DNA of 64,000 nt from Pyrrhoderma lamaoense (GCA_002794735.1 NBAZ01000004.1:806001-870000); one strand, 5' to 3'; positions 13,753 to 26,141 are shown, numbered from the stretch's first letter. Numbers and translations are program-made. Notes: generated by a model not told the origin, from the sequence alone.

Positions 13753-15509
13753 ATGCGCTTTCGCCTTGCCACAAAGCCTCCATTAAGACCATTAAAGGCT
13801 TGGTTTGATATTCCAGATAGTGACTCGGAAGTGAACATATGCTCCCTCAAATCCCAAATCTGCTCAAGAATCAGTCAGCTGATTGATGAGGACGGGAGTA
13901 CCCCTCTTCCTGAAGAACTAACTCTAACTTTAGACGATTTTGAACTCTTGGAAGATTCGAATGTCAAAGTAGTAAAAGAAAATGAGACCATCTGGTAAGC
14001 TAACATCCTCGATCATTTCACCGACTTCTGATATAATTGAGAAAAACAGCATCTTGAAGAAAAAATCAATTGAAACAAGAAAACGGAAAGCTGGAAGTAT
14101 AGACGGTAATTAGTCTATATCTGTAAACAAAACAAATGTCGATTAAATCTTATTTTACGGCTCTCAAGAAAAATTCCAGAAAAAACGCAAGATTCTTAAA
14201 GGGCGTGCACAAAAGCAGGCCCCGTCCTCATCATCAGACAGCTCAAGTTATACTACAAGCTCATCTAGTGAATCCTCAAGTGAAGAGGATTCAAGCTCAG
14301 AAAGCTCAAGCGAGTCTGAATCTGAAGGCGAATCATCTAGTGATTCTGATTCTTCAGGGTCTTCTATCGAGGTTCAGCCAACAACAAAACTAAATGGAGT
14401 TCATAACAACCCACCTGTGTATGTGTTTTTCTAATCAGTAGTCTTCACTCTTTACTACTTTATAATTATATTGACCTAAATAAAGTATTCAAGTTGTCAA
14501 CACAGTTCCCCCAGGTCGAGGAAAACCGAGCACGCGTAATAGAAATGCCCGGAGGCGTGCAAAACGTATTCATGACAGGCTTCAGAATGTCAATCAATCG
14601 GTCGGAGGCGTGTCTTTCAGTTCAGCTAATGCTATACCTCTTGGGAATAGGCCCTCAACTGAACAAAGACCACTTGCTGTTACCCAAACAGATCAGGCAC
14701 AACAAACAAGTTTTGTGAGTACAACTGATGGGGGAGATGATATCTCGACACTATCATTGAAAAACAAAAACAAGAAAAGGGGGTTTAAACGAGCCATGGA
14801 AGGCGTTCTTCCGGAAAGAATTGTTTTCTCGACTAAAGGGGAGGGTATTGTCAACCAGTCGCTGTCGTCCGAAGCCATATCATCTACAAAAAAAGATGAA
14901 GCTGTCTACCATCGCCTGATTGCGCCTTCCCAAAAGCAGGAGTTGGGTCTACTCCCACCTAACATGTTCGTCACGTCCGTCGAAGTAGAGGGAAATACTT
15001 GGAATAGGAAGAAGAAAAAGGAGCAAAGAAATATCTATGGTGATGGTCTGGAAGATATTACACAGACAATACAGTTGGATTATGGTGAAATGGATAGTAA
15101 CGAGAAAGTATTGGATTGGGACGACATCGAGAAAAAATGGGATTGCTTATCTACAGTTACTGACACTTCGTCTTTGAGTACTGGCTCTCTCGTGGGCTGG
15201 AAGGTATGTGGTCTATACGCTATTGAGGTATCCTGTTCGTTCATAAACATTTTATAGGATCTTGGCTTGAATCCATCTACATTCACACCTGAATTAATGG
15301 TCCATCTGGCTTGGGTGAAAAGAATCGAGGGTGACTTGATAACTTTAGCTCCCGTTCTGCGACCTGGTGCAGTTGGGATTGCATTTGGAGCAAATGAAAC
15401 CAATTATTCTCACAATGGTTATGGAGACAATGAGAACTACCTAGAAGATACAACACTTTCCTTTGATGACTTCTCAAAACTACAATGTAGAGTGGTAGAA
15501 AGCACATAG
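13753..15509 (+). CDS. Coilin-like protein
   Basis: The N-terminus (MRFRLATKPPLRPLKAWFDI...SRISQLIDEDG...ELTLTLDDFELLEDSNVKVV) looks like the coilin self-association domain: a ubiquitin-like fold ending in a 'LDDFELL' strand followed by a 'V(K/R)xNxTI' segment. The middle is basic, then a long Ser/Glu run (near 14230-14380), then an RG/basic patch (PPGRGKPSTRNRNARRRAKR). The C-terminal part (SLVGWKDLGLNPSTFTPELM ... DLITLAPVLRP) would correspond to the tudor-like coilin C-domain. Coilin scaffolds Cajal bodies, where snRNPs mature. Splices checked: 13994/14050 (GT/AG) and 14420/14486, joining NNPPV to IQVVNTVPPGRG in frame. The assignment rests on architecture and the N-terminal motif, so an unrelated nuclear protein is possible. 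Confidence 0.65.
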
Positions 15510-15569
15510 TAAACTGACGCCACAGAGCCAGGCGTAGTGTTCATGCCAAAACTCCTTCTAACTTAAAAA

Positions 15570-16203
15570 TTATCTTGAGCTACTAGATATTCCTTCTGCG
15601 TTTGTACGCAACGATACCAGCAAATCCTTAAAACGCTGCCGGAGTCTGGTAATCATTTCGTCTTCATCAGACGAAGGGGTGGCTAATATGAATATACCAC
15701 TTAATTAACCAATGAACTTGATCTTCTTGGATTTTGTTATGCACGTACTAGTTGATCTAGGATATACTATCGGGTTTTGATCAGCCAATCATACTTATAT
15801 ATACTTTCATAGCTCTTACTTCCGCCTCTTCTCTTTGATCGTCTTCAATAGACTAGTGGTTAGCATCCTTTGAGATTTAAAGTTTAGACGAGTACCCAAC
15901 TAGAATGATAGGACCTCTGAGCTGTTATTAACATAGATCGATTGTTATTACCTCAGAATAACCTACCTATTCATTGTTGTTAGTGGTTATATGAATGAGA
16001 AAGAGTAGTATAAATAAATGTCTTAGGGTGAAATGCTGCTGGTTGTTTTGAGAATGTATGCGAACACGTGGCGCTACTTGTTTGTCTCGCTGGCACTTTG
16101 CCACCTTCGTGTCCTTAAATTGACTCTTTACTTCTTCTTCGTCGCTTTCGGCGGCCAGTGGCTCAGGACAGAGGGTATATACCTTAGACAATTTTGGCAT
16201 CAT
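15570..16203 (-). CDS. Doubtful small spliced gene
   Basis: Two open pieces on the minus strand look coding. One, starting at ATG codons ending at 16203 and 16200, reads MMPKLSKVYTLCPEPLAAES and then DEEEV. The other, ending at the TAA at 15570-15572, reads ATPSSDEDEMITRLRQRFKD and on to AEGISSSSR. A possible middle exon (SIEDDQREEAE) sits near 15825-15857 between AG and GT. I could not join all three in one frame, so the gene model is uncertain. The 5' ATG overlaps the Sec63 ATG by two bases, which is unlikely for two protein starts, so the true start may be further in. An acidic, helical small protein is the most that can be said. Confidence 0.25.
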
Positions 16204-18509
16204 GGCCAACTATCAATATGACGAAGGCGGTAGCATGGCTGCATATTTCATGTTAACATTCCTTTCGCTTGTTTTAATACCGTTTACTTTTATGCAGTTT
16301 ACCTCCTCATCTTCTCGTACGTGTACAGGAATATCTCTGATATGTTGTAATAACTCAACTCGTACTAGGAAAACACGAAGCTTCTGGTTGTGGATGTTCG
16401 CTTTGTCTAAAACAACAACAACGGATAAAGAAGAGGAATAAACGGTCATTGCTAAATCCCAAACTTGGGGCAAAGTATGTGAATGTTGTATTGAAAGCCG
16501 GCTGTAACACTGATAATGGTGAAGAACACTATTCTTGCTAGGGGGCTGGTGCCTTTTCGTTTTCCTTTCCTATAAAGTTACAACGATACGCAGCGATACT
16601 AAGGTGTACGATCCATTCGAGATCCTCGGTATCAACTCAGGGCTATCTGAGAAGGAAATCAGATCACATTACAGAAAGCTTTCGCTCAAGTTCCATCCGG
16701 ACAAAGTTAAACTGGAGGCAGACCAAACGATGGAAATGATGGAGGCCCACTTTATTGAACTTACTAAGGCTTACAAAAGTCTGACGGATGAGACGATTCG
16801 CAGAAATTATGAATTATATGGCCACCCCGATGGACGGCAAGAGGTTAGTATGGGTATCGCAATCCCGAAGTGGGTCGTAGAAGGACAACACAAATTTCTG
16901 GTCTTAATAGGATATTGTCTTGTTCTGGGTGCTCTGCTTCCACTTATTGTAGGAAGATGGTGGTTCGGGAACAAAATCAGGACGAAGGATGGTGTACATG
17001 TAAAATCGGCAGAGATCTTCTTTAAGAATATTAAAGAAGATACCAACATAAAAGAACTTCTTGACTGTTTGGGGCGCGCTTATGAAATTGAGTTTCCCAA
17101 GGTGAATGCTGCTCTTGGAGATTTAGAAGAGAAGGTTCGTTCTCGTCTGGACGAGAAATACAAGGGTTCATCGGCTCAGACCCTTCTGTATGCCTATCTT
17201 CTTCGTATTCCTATTGATGATCCATCGTTACTCAAAGGTAATTAGTACACTGAACGATAACATAATAGGTACTAAAGTGTCTTTATAGCGCAAGATGAAG
17301 TAATCTTCCGTTCCCCAGCCTTACTCTCCTCACTTCTGAATATCGCAATGGCTCATAATTGGTTAACACCCACATTGAATGCTATGCGTCTCCATGCCCA
17401 TCTAGTTCAAGCGGTCTCTCCGACTTTGCCATCATCCGAGGCAACTATCTTTTCTCAGCTACCAAACGTCAGCGAAAACGATGTAAAATCAGTGCTTGAA
17501 GAAATCGGGAAACCAGATGTAAAAACATTTATTGAACATCTCCAGAAAATCAGTGATGAAAGGGCTAAGGAAGCAGCAAAAGCTGCTGAGAGTTGGGGCA
17601 AACTCGAACTTGTCGAAGCAACTTTCAAAGGTGAGCCACAACCACTATCCACCGTGATTAACACTGTAATAATACGAACACACCGTAGTGATTGGAGAGC
17701 GAATTGTTACTCCCATGTCTATTGTTCAATTACTTATTAAAGTGCGGGTTTCTCCCTCAACTGGCGTAAAACATGAGCAAAATGACGAGAAGGATGTTGA
17801 CTCCATTAAGCGATCTATTAAATCTAATGAGGAGAAGGATCAATCCTTCTTAGTCTCAAAGCGCGACACCGAGGAACTTACGAATGGATTAGAAGTTCTC
17901 AAGAGCTCACACACTCCTTACTGGCCAATGGTAGGTTGATTAAATATTGTGGCCGCCGAAGAAAGCATTAATCATCCTGGCATTGAACACAGACGCGAAA
18001 GCCATCCTGGTGGGTTTTGGTCACGGATGCAAAACTCAATCGGACTGTTATGCCACCAATGCGCATCTCGGATGTACCTATATCAGATCCATCAAAGGAT
18101 CGCAATTTCCGGTCATACAAGTTACAATTTCAGGCTCCTCAACAGGTTGGGCTCTTTACTTGGAAACTTCAGATCGTCAGTGATACCTTTTTAGGCGATG
18201 AGATCATGCAGGACATGATTGTGAGTTCCATCATAAGATGAATGGCCAGACTATATGAACCTTATCATTAATAACCATCTGTTCTAGCTAAAAATTGACG
18301 ATATCTCCCTGTTGAGTGCGGAAGAGCAAGGGAGAGATGATGATATATCTGATCCAGAAGAAGATTCACTCGCTGGGCAGATGGCCCTCATGAAAGGTGG
18401 CAATGTCAAGAGATCCCCTGTGCATGATGAGAGTGATGATGAGAGTGAGACGGACGAAGGCGAAAGTGTTAGTGATAGTAGTAGTAGTAGTAGTAGCGAC
18501 AGCGACTGA
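16202..18509 (+). CDS. SEC63: Sec63, ER translocon J-protein
   Basis: Sec63 works with Sec61/Sec62 and the lumenal Hsp70 in post-translational import into the ER. The protein starts MANYQYDEGGSMAAYFMLTF, with the first membrane span. After short introns comes a Cys-rich stretch (EASGCGCSLC) and KKRNKRSLLNPKLGAK, then a second span (WCLFVFLSYKV). The J domain reads YDPFEILGINSGLSEKEIRS and LKFHPDKV, with the HPD motif intact. A third span (FLVLIGYCLVLGALLPLIVG) precedes the Brl/Sec63 domain, with PYWPM|TRKPSWWVLVTDAKLN spliced near 17931/17977. It ends in an acidic tail with a Ser/Asp run (DSSSSSSSDSD) coded by a run of AGT repeats. All checked introns are GT/AG and in phase. The start ATG overlaps a minus-strand ATG by two bases. 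Confidence 0.93.
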
Positions 18510-19463
18510 GTCTGAAACACTTTTTCCCTCTTCTCTCTCTAATACATGCCAGTATTAAACACTTGTCCATCGCCTAAAATAGTAGAAGTGTGCTTTTAGA
18601 ATCTGCGTTATAACATATATGGCTTGTCAAGTCACAAAATGTATTTATATTCGGCAACATGGAACTAAAATGTTATTTTCCGCGGTCGTAGAGGAAGATT
18701 AATACTCCAGATAAGCTTTGTAAAGAAGCTTAAAGGACGAGAAGGGCACAGCCATCAATATGTGCTTCGGAACTAATTTTAATTATTATCTTATCGTCGA
18801 CGACACCAATGTGTGTAGGTTTTTCGAAAGCTCCATCCAGATAAACATTCCAAGGATTCCAGAATAACATCAAAAGTCGTCAAGAACGAAACTACTATTA
18901 TGAGATATGAGAGAAGGCATGTAAAATTAAGGCATGCTAAAAGGGAGTATATAAGGGTCGGAAGAAGAGAATCACCGAGGTGGAAAAAGTTTGAAAAAAG
19001 ACTAAGGCATGAAAAAAGTAAGTAGATCTGAGGTATCAAACATCGAAATGCCAGACAATTGATTCCCTAGCCAAGAAGCATACCAAGTATGGTATGTAGG
19101 AAAACGAAAGAGAAGGGGAATAGAGAGAAAAACGGATGATACATAGCGATGTATAAGGACTACACAAAAGAAGAAACCAAAGAAATATATATTGAGGTCG
19201 TGAATTCGAAGGAGAGATTCCAATCGAGAAAGCGAAGTAAAAGAAAGGAACAAAGAAAAAGAGAAAGAGGACGGAGGATAGAACTAGACAAATGATATTC
19301 TACTTAATATTTGCGTGCTTCTTGATTTGGCTACATATTGTTGTATATCATACACACACGACAATCACACGTTGATTCTGAAATAAAGGAGAGAGTGAAA
19401 AGTATGGCATCAAAAGAAAGGTAAAGGGGATGAAGAGAATAGGGGGGATGTGAGCTAGCTTTT
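18510..19463. other. Convergent intergenic region, purine-rich on the plus strand
   Basis: About 950 bp between the Sec63 stop and the stop of the PPxY protein gene. From about 18950 to 19440 the plus strand is strongly A/G-rich with GAAAGA-type runs, that is, pyrimidine-rich as the 3' UTR of the minus-strand gene. Open frames here look like by-products of that bias. No RNA gene or repeat family was recognised. Confidence 0.5.
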
Positions 19464-20797
19464 CTAACGATGATAAAACTGCGTTGAGTATTGAGGATTA
19501 GCGACAGACCATCGTTGCTGTAAAGAGGTGTTGTATGCTGGCTGTGCAGGATATTGCGCGACCCTCTCTGTGTTTACAGAGCTTTGAGAATAGAAGGAGA
19601 CGCGGCTCCCAGAATAATCTTGTTGTTGATATAGTTGATTTGTCTTCGACCCTTGGATTGTTGCCTCAGGGCTGTATTCAGGTGGTGCGGTTGTGGAAGA
19701 GCTACAAACACAGGTTAGTGTATGTAAAGAAAAAACAGGAGTCGTGAAAAAAAATCACGCACTCATAGCGCTTCACTTTAGGCGCTAAAGTTGGCAATAG
19801 TTTTTGTGAAACGAGTGGAGCCACCGCAGAGCTTAGATGAGTTATAAGTGTATCAATTACACGTTATAATGCCTAAAGAGGTTAAGGTGAATTACCTGTA
19901 TAGCGCTGCGGCATTTTGGGCCTTATCCTCCAACTTATCTGTCGATATTTTATTGTACCTTGTTGATGAGGCCTTTGTATTTTCATACGCGACGGAAGGG
20001 TCGAAATTCATTCGCGGCGCGGATTGATTGAACGAAGGTTGCTGCTTGCTAGAAGACCGGGTTTGAAGGGCAATCGGTTGCTGCGCGTAATGATAGCCGT
20101 TTGATACAGGTCCTGGTTGAGGCGTTACCGCACGAGATCTATTCTGAGTATTGGTAATTGGAGAAGCTGAACGTGAAGGCACAGGTGACAAAGCACGGTG
20201 TTCATTATTATATTGCAGAATGATAACTGGGCTTGCTGAGCGTCGATAAAGGTCCTTACTACCTGAATGGTTGTCGTATGGAGGTCCATCTAGTGTATTT
20301 TTCACTACAGTGAAAGGAGAGCGCGAGGAATAAGAGTCCCTATCAGATTCGCGGGAAAAATCATACTGAGTTGATAAGGCCTTCTGATGATGTTTGCCTG
20401 GGATAGGTAGGGCCCGACGCTGAATGCTGGATGATGTCGGAAGTTGTGCTTCAGTATACCAAGCCGGCCGCTCTTTCTCGACAGTGACATCAACAGAATT
20501 AGTAGTTCCACGATTTTTCTTCCTGATGTTAAGTGGTCGGACGGGTTCAAGAGACGCATTCGATCGAGAATCGGGCCTAGTATTGTAGATTAGTTGTGAT
20601 TGTTTAGTGTCATCCCAACTTTCATTTCGATCCTCTTCCGCAATATCGTTTGTGTTCGATCTGTTTTGATGCTCCGACAAGCTAAGAGACTGTTCTGCAG
20701 CTTCAGCAAGCTTCCGGTCAAAATCTTCTTTGGAATACTCGTAGGCAGGGGGAGGAGAGTCGAGTGTACCTGAGCCCGAGTTGTCATAGGCAGACAT
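19464..20797 (-). CDS. Disordered protein with two PPxY motifs, function unknown
   Basis: Two exons: 20797 to about 19897 and 19701 to 19464, joined AALY|S-SSTTAPPEY across an intron of about 195 nt. The protein of about 378 residues is rich in Ser, Pro, Gln, Tyr and Asn and has no folded domain. It opens MSAYDNSGSGTLDSPPPAYE and the second exon has TAPPEYSPEA, so it carries two PPxY motifs (PPAY, PPEY), the ligand of WW domains such as those of the Rsp5/NEDD4 ubiquitin ligases. A repeat-like SP-rich stretch (RSASPVIILQ, SPVPSRSASPITN) could be phosphorylated. An Rsp5 adaptor or substrate role is inference from the motifs only. The start ATG has about 690 bp of leader and promoter sequence upstream. 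Confidence 0.6.
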
Positions 20798-21488
20798 GGC
20801 TACAGGGTGGGCCAGAGAGGAGATGGCAGGTAAAGGGACGTGATGGTGGGGATGCTACTCCAGGGCAGGAGATGGAGGACGAAAAAGGTCACAAGGAACA
20901 TTGTTATATACAGCTACGTTGATGCGGAATGATCCAAGGTCGCCGATGGCGATCTGCTCACCAAGCTCAGCTCACCGCATTCAGGTCAAGTATTCATATT
21001 TCCATCAGTACATTACAGGACTCATTTACTTATCACCGGCCTTTCAATACAACTCGGTTCTAATTTTCTGGTTTGTTTTGCATACCTCACCAATCCATCG
21101 ACTGTGACTTTTTAACTTATTTCACTTTAATTCGTATGTACCTTATAAGGTTTGATGACTACCTTTCCGAGTCACTATTTTTGTGGCCGAGAGAAGTCAT
21201 ATCCCTTTAAGGAAACCGTACACATGTATGCCTCATATTTATAACCCTTCTATATATGCATTTCTTACATTAGATGCAGGTATACACTTCCTCTCTATTA
21301 TCCGTCCTGGTATCATCTCGAGGAAGTAGGCTACTCAGAGGCGTATAATCCTTCCTCTTGCGGAAATGTGTCTTATCCCTGATAAGCTCTTCTAATTTCA
21401 TCACAAGAGTGAATCAACATGTCGATAAAGCCTAAGGGTTCTGTTCATGGATGACGTTCTAAGAACCTTTTGCCCTGTATTATGATTT
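20798..21488. other. Upstream region of the PPxY gene
   Basis: 690 bp between the PPxY protein start and the PDK-like stop. AT-rich; short open frames show no coding character. It should hold the promoter and a possibly long leader of the PPxY gene. Nothing else was recognised. Confidence 0.5.
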
Positions 21489-23463
21489 TTAAGACTCAAG
21501 TCCTTCTAACTTCGTCCCCTTACATCAAACAGTTAACGATTAGTTAATGACTATCAGAAAAGGGAAACATAGATACTTACAAGCTTTGGAAGCCTCAAGT
21601 AGACATCGGTCGCTGGATTGTTCATTAGTACACAAAATGCATTCATTTGAAAAAAGCAAGTTACCCCAGCCGTCTAAAGACACAAGCTCCATTGAACCAC
21701 CAAAATATCTGGAGGGGTGTCAAATTCGCCAGCTAACTGGTCAAGTGATGGACTCACGTCGCAAATATGTTACTCATAGGAAGTCCAATGCCCATCCGAG
21801 AGTGCTTTCCAACTCCAGCCTTACTTTCTGGGGTCTCCTCATTCTTTCGTTCCTCCTCCCAAGCTGCGACTTGCTCCCTAACAGTCGCTTTCATCCCTTG
21901 TGGTCTTGAGCTCGCAGTCCTCAGAGCACCGATACGACTCGTATCCAGTCGAGTCGTATTTCGAACATGTGAGAATGAGAAAAGATCGGAAGGAGAAGTG
22001 AGTTTCGGAAAGACAAGGCCTCCACCTGGAAATACTACATTATTAAGAAAGAATGTCATATATTTGACTACTTGCCTTGGTCAGAGATCCTTATCTGTAT
22101 CTCGTCTTCACCCGTTGCAATAGTGACACGGATTGCTGGCGGTGACGAAGAGCCATTATACTGCCTGGTAGTCGCATAGATAGCCTGTATAGATCAATTT
22201 CTGAGAGTAAATGCGCATAAAGAAAGTCTACATACATTCTTTAGGAGTTCAAAAACCATGTATCTGAGGAAACGTTGATGAAGGGTCATTTGCTATCCTA
22301 CTCAGAAGACTTACTCAAACTGGTCACGAATGTATGCAAACTTGGTATCAAGATGTCCATCAATAATCACTTCAGGGCAATTCATTTGGGTAGAAGTATC
22401 TGAGCCCATGAATACTACATTGCGAGGGTTTGCATTGAGCAATTCTACACATCTCTCAATACATTCTTTCGGCTTAAGCTCGGTGTTGATTATTCCAACA
22501 TGGTCTCTGATACTTGTTTTCGTTGATGCCTTAGTCTTGTTATGCAGAAAATCTTCTGTAAGAGCTATGTGATGCTCTGCGAGTACGCGCCTCGAGATAC
22601 GTGAGATGAGCATGCGAGTAACGAAGGCATCAAGTTGTTCCGGGGAGAGATGATGCGAGGAAAGCGAAAGGCCTAATGCCAATGAGGGTATTATAGCTGC
22701 ACTGTTTCACGGCTTAGTAAACAAATACATTTCGACGTGATGATGGTCAGAACACACTGTTCGTTCAGCAAGCCGCGAGCAAGGTCACAGAACTTCATGT
22801 TTTCTGTCATAGAAGTGATTGGAGGAAAGGTCCGAAACCTGTCAAGGATTATCTGTAAATACAAGCTTTTCAGGTTTTAGAAATCGTAGTTAGCATACTT
22901 ATCAAAGGCTGCCCAATAGAGCTATGCATATTTGAATCCAAGTAAATTGGTACTGGTGCATGTACTAAGTGTATGTACAAATTCATACCTCATAGACACG
23001 CGCTACCTGTTCTTGAGTTACGACGATATAGGGTAGGGTCTGCATATCCCGGAGGCGATGGGCTATCCGCACAGGTAGCTCAGTTCTCACATAGTTGGCA
23101 GCCTTTGTAGAAGTGATGTATTATAAGAGTCTCGCCAGCTAGCAGATGACTAGTTTTACCTTGATTAGCCGTTCCTCGCTCATCGACCGACCAAAAAATA
23201 CCTTTAGAGGGGTAGCAATATCATCGCAAAATAGTTCATATAGGAGAGATACATGCACTCACAAGCTGCCGTAGTGTTAGTCGCTTCGTCTCCTTCGCCG
23301 CATATAGCTCAAGCTGTCTATTCTGATAAAAATGCAATGCAGAAGATACTGTTGTAAATCCTCGAACAGCTGCATGGGTTTTAACATTGGATAGAAGATA
23401 TTTTCTTTCGCATGGAAAATACGCTAGCTTATTACCGGCATCAAGTATGCTTCTTCGAAGCAT
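21489..23463 (-). CDS. Mitochondrial PDK/BCKDK-family protein kinase
   Basis: These kinases phosphorylate the E1 subunit of pyruvate or branched-chain 2-oxoacid dehydrogenase in the mitochondrial matrix. The basic N-terminus (MLRRSILDAGNKLAYF) suits a targeting peptide. A helical domain follows (RLTLRQLVFFGRSMSEERL, ELPVRIAHRLRDMQTLPYIV, RMLISRISRRVLAEHHIAL). The GHKL ATP-binding domain then shows the N box (FELLKNAIYATT), the G1 box (RISDQGGGLVFP) and the G2 box (GIGLPMSNIFATYFGGSMEL). The C-terminus reads DGWATDVYLRLPKL|GTKLEGLES across the last intron. The exon junctions I joined all use GT/AG and keep frame. Whether it acts on pyruvate or branched-chain dehydrogenase cannot be told from the sequence alone. 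Stop codon is the complement of 21489-21491. Confidence 0.87.
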
Positions 23464-23807
23464 TCCAGGAGTTCACTGACGACAATAAGAAAAGGTTACA
23501 ATCAAACAGCACATCAAGTAGAGTCGAAATTAACGTGACTCGATCGCAACGTCAAAGTCGTGTCTGAGCCATGACTAATAACGTAAATGAAGTGTATCGT
23601 TTCCTCATGATTTCTGCAAGTATATTTCGAGCCTTAGCTGAGATCTGAATTTTTCACTTGTCGGGGAAAGTAGACTATCATAATGATACGATACTTATCA
23701 ATACAACTATGGATACATACAAGAAGCTTCATAACATATAGAAAAGGCAAATGCAATGCAGAACACTCCGTAAAAATGAGTTTATGATCTCCGATCTGTT
23801 CAGCCTA
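23464..23807. other. Tandem intergenic region
   Basis: 344 bp between the Orc4 stop and the start of the PDK-like kinase, both on the minus strand. It should contain the promoter of the kinase gene and the 3' UTR of Orc4. No other feature was seen. Confidence 0.45.
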
Positions 23808-26005
23808 TTACTGGGCTTTTCCAAACCACTTCTTTAAATTAGTTTGTCCGATCTTCTCAACCAATAATTTGACATCCTCCCTCTCCACAGTAGAGCGATA
23901 TCTGACAAATTCCTTAGATAGGCCCACGGTTGCAGTAGAAACTTGAGAAAAAATATCCATCCGTACGAGCTCCTCAAATGCCTTTAATAAATCTATTAAT
24001 ACTGCCTTTGTTTGCATGAAGAGAAAAGACTTAACTCCCATCATAACATGTCTTCCAATGTTAACCATTCCGATACCTCCTCCACCTAGCATTACGGGAG
24101 CAGCAGATGAAGTACGAACTTGCACAACAAATGAATCATATAGCATCTCAAATGTGAATGAATCGTGACCCGCAGTACGAGCATGTTGCGAGGCCACAAG
24201 TAAAGCCAAAGAAGGGTACTTAAGCTCTATAAATCAGAAAGATGAGAATCTGTCGCCAGGAGTTCGATAAAGTGCCTACTCATAAGTTGAGAGAATTTAG
24301 GTGTTGCACGCTGAGACTTCGATCCGTCTTGTAGTATATTCAGAGTTAAAAATGGGGAAGATGGATTTAAGCGTACAACAGCGCTCGTCTTAGGGTGAGC
24401 CAATAAGTATGTGTTTCAAGATAGAGAGTAAAATCACACATACTATTATTCTCAACAAACCACGGATATCTCTGCTTACACAGAACATATCCCTGAGAGC
24501 CTCCCGAACATGCCGGTTATCAAGAAATACCTCGACACTATATCTCCATAATGTGAGCCACTCGTCAGACAATCCACGTGTCTCCATGGGATCACAAAGA
24601 TATCTCTGGATGATGTCTATCCACTCGTCGACGTCGCGCATACTAGCCGTCCGGAACATTCGATGAGAGAAACGGCTTTTAACTCGCTTCTCGAGCAAGT
24701 TTACTATGTCAACTCGTGAGGTAAGTCCGATAACTGCTAGACCATGTTGCCCAGTCCCAGCTCGACAAGCCTGGACAGTATCAAAAAGACAGTAAAGAAG
24801 AGCCTGACGCGGTTGCTCCGTGAATATGTTGAATGAATCCAGTATCACAACAACTGGACGGGATAAGGCCGGCAGGTTGGCTATTAAAGATGGTAGATGA
24901 GAAGGGGGGAGAGCTGGAGAGATGTTTTCCATTGGATGATCATCAAATGGATTTTCGTCATCTTCTAGATCAAGGGATCCAAATCTTCTATTTCCAGTTT
25001 GTTGCATGACTTGACGGGATATCTCACGCATTGCTAGACGATCTGAGTATTGCACTTGACCATCCAGATGAACTATAATGGGTTGGTATTCATCCTGGAA
25101 CCTTTCAAGAGCCATATTTGTTAACTAGATGAATATTATTAGAGGTGAATAATGAATATCGGGGGTGACTTATATACATACTCTTGTCTTTCCGCTTCCT
25201 GCAGGACCGATAACTAAGCAGCTATTCCCTTCTCCACGTTCAATACTACCGCTCAATAAGTCACATAGATGTCGTAGTGTTGCAGCATTCACAGACGATT
25301 CTTATTCTTGTCTGCGTATTCGACCCCAAGAAAAGGCTGAGAGTTTATGGCGTTCAAAACTCCAAGCTTCTGTATCTCAAGATAGTTGTGCAAGTGACTA
25401 GGAAGAAAGGTGGGTAATGAGAGTACAGTATCTTTCATTGCGGTTGATTCATCTTGTACGGGGTGTTTAGACTGAGATCGAGGTTCCGAGGATGGATCTT
25501 TAACAAACAAAGTCGATGATTTACGGGAAATATATTTTTTTGAGGGAGACGGACTCGCTTCTCTTCGTATATCTACCTCATGGGACTGAGGTATCTCTAT
25601 ATCGCATGCGTCTGCAATGACTTTCTTCCTTCCCCTCTTTTTCCTTGGTGTTTTGAGAGGATCCGACAGATCCTGCTCCAAGTTCCTGACTCCTGGTCCG
25701 ATGTTCAATTCATCAGCTTCAACACCACTTGCATTCAAGCTACCAAAAGCTACATTTTCTTTTAACGACGCGTCCTTCACGGTACGAGAGGCATTTCTAC
25801 CATTGATACGTGTAGCTCTTGGAGTCTCGATTTCAGAATCCAAGACTATGTTTTTGACGGCTTTACCACAACGCCTCTTGTTTGGTGATTCGATCACTTC
25901 TCGATTCGATTCGTATGTAGTCACTGAGGTACTTTCTATTCTCCTACTTCGTTTCTTTGGCGTGACTGGAGTGGCTACGTTCTCCTGTACTTTTCTCTTG
26001 GACAT
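23808..26005 (-). CDS. ORC4: Origin recognition complex subunit 4
   Basis: A basic, disordered N-terminus of about 200 residues (MSKRKVQENVATPVTPKKRS; KTPRKKRGRKK) could bind DNA or carry the nuclear localisation signal. The AAA+ part follows: HLCDLLSGSIERGEGNSC, then Walker A LVIGPAGSGKTR split near an intron, IIVHLDGQVQYSDRLAMREI, and PVVVILDSFNIF in the Walker B position. Sensor-type LAVIGLTSRVDIVNLLEKRV and KSRFSHRMF follow. The C-terminal winged-helix region includes LLVASQHARTAGHDSFTFEM and ends KKWFGKAQ. Walker B lacks the usual acidic pair after LD (DSFN instead of the common DEFD). Orc4 is part of the complex that marks replication origins and loads Mcm2-7. A promoter ACGCGT lies 50 bp upstream of the ATG. 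Confidence 0.9.
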
Positions 26006-26054
26006 CTCTAGTGCAGTGAGTAGAAGTTAAGATTCGCGAGTAAAATGTAACGCT

Positions 26055-26060
26055 ACGCGT
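26055..26060. promoter_or_regulatory. MCB-like ACGCGT box upstream of ORC4
   Basis: A palindromic ACGCGT sits 50 bp from the ORC4 ATG in the 136-bp divergent promoter shared with Med20. In yeasts this is the MluI cell-cycle box bound by MBF at G1/S in replication genes. Its role here is inferred from motif and context only. Confidence 0.4.
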
Positions 26061-26141
26061 CCGTCACTTTACAAAGTGTCACAGGCGAAGACTTTTGAAA
26101 TATGATTTCATTTACATACTAGACGTCATTGAAAACATAAG

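Noticed and set aside
18791..19253. Membrane proteins on the minus strand
   Set aside because: The hydrophobic, Phe/Leu/Ser-rich translation is a by-product of a pyrimidine-rich strand; no start or splice support.
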